This document shows, in pieces, positions 9,570 to 11,004 of a stretch of 11,004 nucleotides of DNA; positions within the stretch are counted from its first letter, which is position 1; each line of letters begins with the position of its first letter. Position numbers and translations under genes: made by a program. The stretch comes from Verrucomicrobiales bacterium (lineage in GTDB: Bacteria; Verrucomicrobiota; Verrucomicrobiia; Verrucomicrobiales; DEV007): contig SLGN01000514.1 in NCBI GenBank assembly GCA_007123695.1, positions 1 through 11,004 of the forward strand, written 5' to 3'. Under the pieces are notes generated by a model. The model did not search any database and was not told the origin of the DNA. It saw nothing but the letters and a program-made list of their open reading frames with translations.

Positions 9570-9684
9570 CCGAACCGCCGCGCTGCCCGGAGGGACGCGG
9601 CCCGGCACCATCCTGCCGTTTTTCCCCCGGCGCGGCAAGGGGTTTCCACGAAATCCCCACAGTCGCGCCAGTTGACCGAGAGGG

Positions 9685-9712
9685 TCTTGCGGGTGGACCT
9701 TGGGCGTAGAAT
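9685..9712 (+). promoter_or_regulatory. Weak candidate promoter for the cytochrome/WD40 gene
   Basis: TAGAAT at 9707-9712 is a good -10 match; a weak -35, TCTTGC (9685-9690), lies 16 bp upstream. Transcription would begin near 9719, giving a leader of about 48 nt to ATG 9767 or almost none to ATG 9722. TTGACC (9672-9677) is a better -35 hexamer, but it is 29 bp from this -10 and I see no -10 at normal spacing from it. Confidence 0.3.
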
Positions 9713-9766
9713 GATCAGGCCATGGAGACGCCGTTTTCCAGCCAGTCTCGCCCCACCTCTCCAACG

Positions 9767-11004
9767 ATGACGCTCCTCCGACAGACCCTCGCGCTCGCGC
9801 TTGCAGCCTTCGCCCTGCTTCCGATTGCCGCTGTGACCGCCGCCGCCGGGGAAAGCAAGGCCGCCGCGCCCGAGCCGCTCGCCATCCTGCGGCAGGAGTG
9901 CGTCAGTTGCCACACCGAGTCGAAGCGCAAGGGCGGGCTCCTCATCGACTCGCGCGAATCCCTTCTCCAGGGCGGCGACACCGACGCCGCGATCATTCCC
10001 GGAAAGGCCAAGGAAAGCCTGCTCGTCGAGGTGCTCTTCCCCGACGCCGACATGCACATGCCGCCCAAAGGCCAGCTCGAGCCCCGCGAGATCGCCGCGC
10101 TGGAGCAGTGGATCGACGGCGGCGCGCCGTGGGACGCCGATCTGTGGGCGCGCCTCAACCTCCCCGAGCGGACCGAGGTCGCCCTCGGCCGCCTCCCCGA
10201 TTCCTACGCGCCCATCCTCGCCATCGCCCTCTCGCCCGACCGCGGCACTCTCGCGGTGGGCCGCGGCGGGGACATCGACTGGTATGGCGTCGTCCCCGGC
10301 GGCGAGGGCGAGCCCGCCCTGCGCCTCGAGCACCGCGCCACCAGCACCGCGCACGAAGACGCCGTGCAGAGCCTCGCCTTTTCCCCCGACGGCAAGACCC
10401 TCGCCTCCGGCGGCTTCCGGTCCGTCCGTCTCTGGGACGCCGGGGCGCCCGACGCGCCCGCCCGCGAGATCTCCGAACCCTTCCTCGGTCGCCAGACCGC
10501 CCTGCTCTACCTCGACGGGCAACGGCTCCTCGTCGCCGACTCCCTGCCTTCGCAGCTCGGACGGCTCCACGAGATCGCGCTCGCCTCGGGCGGGGCCGAG
10601 ACCTTCGACACCGCCCATCTCGACACCATCTTTACCATCGTGCCCAGCGCCGACGGCAAGCTCTACGCCACCACCTCGGCCGACAAACTCATCGTGGTGC
10701 GCGACAGCGCCACCCACGAGATCGTGAAGCGGCTCGAAGGCCACACCGGCTACGTTCTCGGGGCCGCCTTCTCGCCCGACGGCGACCGCCTCGCCAGCGG
10801 CGGCGACGACGAGGAAGTCAAGGTCTGGAACCTCGAGACGGGCAAGAAGGTCAGCTCCTTCGCCAGCGCCCGCTCCGGTCCCCTCTACGCTCTCGCCTGG
10901 CACACCGACCCTGCCAATGCCAAAAAGCGCGACGAGGAAAAGGACGAGGAAAAGAAGCAGGAAATCAACACCGACCTCATCGTCACGGTGACCCAGTCCG
11001 GCAA
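9767..11004 (+). CDS. Exported mono-heme cytochrome c (PSCyt1-like) with WD40 repeats (partial, 3' end outside window)
   Basis: The window holds 412 residues and no stop. A signal peptide (residues about 1-27, MTLLRQ followed by an Ala/Leu core and TAAAG) is followed by a cytochrome module: CVSCH (Cys45, Cys48, His49), KGGLLIDSRESLLQGG (56-70), a distal methionine in DMHMPPKG (Met96 or Met98), and EIAALEQWIDGGAPW (108-122). This is the planctomycete-type cytochrome c pattern (PSCyt1). WD40 strands follow: VQSLAFSPDGKTLASGG...VRLWD (200-224), and GHTGYVLGAAFSPDGDRLASGG...VKVWN (325-355). A highly charged K/E/D-rich insertion (about 386-399) interrupts the next repeat. In this superfamily such proteins are exported and often sit near PSD1-type genes, none of which are visible here. 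ATG 9767 fits the signal peptide; ATG 9722 in the same frame would add 15 residues. Electron transfer or sensing is family-based inference. Confidence 0.9.
   Translation, partial: MTLLRQTLALALAAFALLPIAAVTAAAGESKAAAPEPLAILRQECVSCHTESKRKGGLLIDSRESLLQGGDTDAAIIPGKAKESLLVEVLFPDADMHMPPKGQLEPREIAALEQWIDGGAPWDADLWARLNLPERTEVALGRLPDSYAPILAIALSPDRGTLAVGRGGDIDWYGVVPGGEGEPALRLEHRATSTAHEDAVQSLAFSPDGKTLASGGFRSVRLWDAGAPDAPAREISEPFLGRQTALLYLDGQRLLVADSLPSQLGRLHEIALASGGAETFDTAHLDTIFTIVPSADGKLYATTSADKLIVVRDSATHEIVKRLEGHTGYVLGAAFSPDGDRLASGGDDEEVKVWNLETGKKVSSFASARSGPLYALAWHTDPANAKKRDEEKDEEKKQEINTDLIVTVTQSG

Noticed and set aside
9614..9637. Inverted repeat TGCCG/CGGCA with an internal T5 run upstream of the cytochrome gene
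   Set aside because: The T-run lies in the loop, not after the stem, so it does not fit a terminator; no other role is supported.
6949..9660. Open frame of about 903 codons on the minus strand spanning the propeller and SRPBCC genes
   Set aside because: It runs antisense through one real gene and in a different frame through the other, with no protein-like motif.

Overview
This window comes from a GC-rich bacterial chromosome, most likely a Verrucomicrobiota member (Opitutae-like); Planctomycetota is the main alternative. The evidence is a planctomycete/verrucomicrobial-type cytochrome c fused to WD40 repeats (PSCyt1-like), a large secreted NHL/FlgD-like propeller protein, an ImuB-DnaE2 mutagenesis cassette, an L28 with a basic insertion, and a near absence of Shine-Dalgarno sequences. 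No 16S or other decisive taxonomic marker is present, so the assignment is inference.

Layout. (1) Positions 2-3456, plus strand: the C-terminal end of ImuB, then, 2 nt later, a complete error-prone DNA polymerase III alpha subunit, DnaE2. This is the downstream end of the SOS mutasome operon; imuA and most of imuB lie outside the window. (2) Positions 3457-3851: a very AT-rich promoter island drives a 78-residue zinc-ribbon protein that may be translated from a leaderless mRNA. (3) Positions 3852-4238: a gene-poor stretch with two opposed candidate terminators flanking a possible 20-residue hydrophobic micro-ORF. (4) Positions 4239-5491, minus strand: a three-gene cluster transcribed rpmB (L28), a UreF-like orphan helical protein, then clpS (N-end-rule adaptor), apparently ended by a terminator near 4146-4175. 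(5) Positions 5492-5730: divergent intergenic region. (6) Positions 5731-8571, plus strand: a roughly 946-residue secreted beta-propeller protein. (7) Positions 8538-9536, minus strand: a membrane-anchored SRPBCC-domain protein whose 3' end overlaps the propeller gene by 34 bp, and whose start codon overlaps a perfect 17-bp tandem repeat. (8) Positions 9767-11004, plus strand, running off the window: an exported mono-heme cytochrome c/WD40 protein.

The functional groups look independent: translesion mutagenesis, translation and proteolysis housekeeping, and cell-envelope or exported proteins. No mobile element, CRISPR array, tRNA or rRNA was seen. I found no clear undescribed multi-gene system. 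The best leads are the UreF-like gene between rpmB and clpS, the isolated hydrophobic micro-ORF, the zinc-ribbon gene with its AT-rich promoter, and the tandem repeat at the SRPBCC start.
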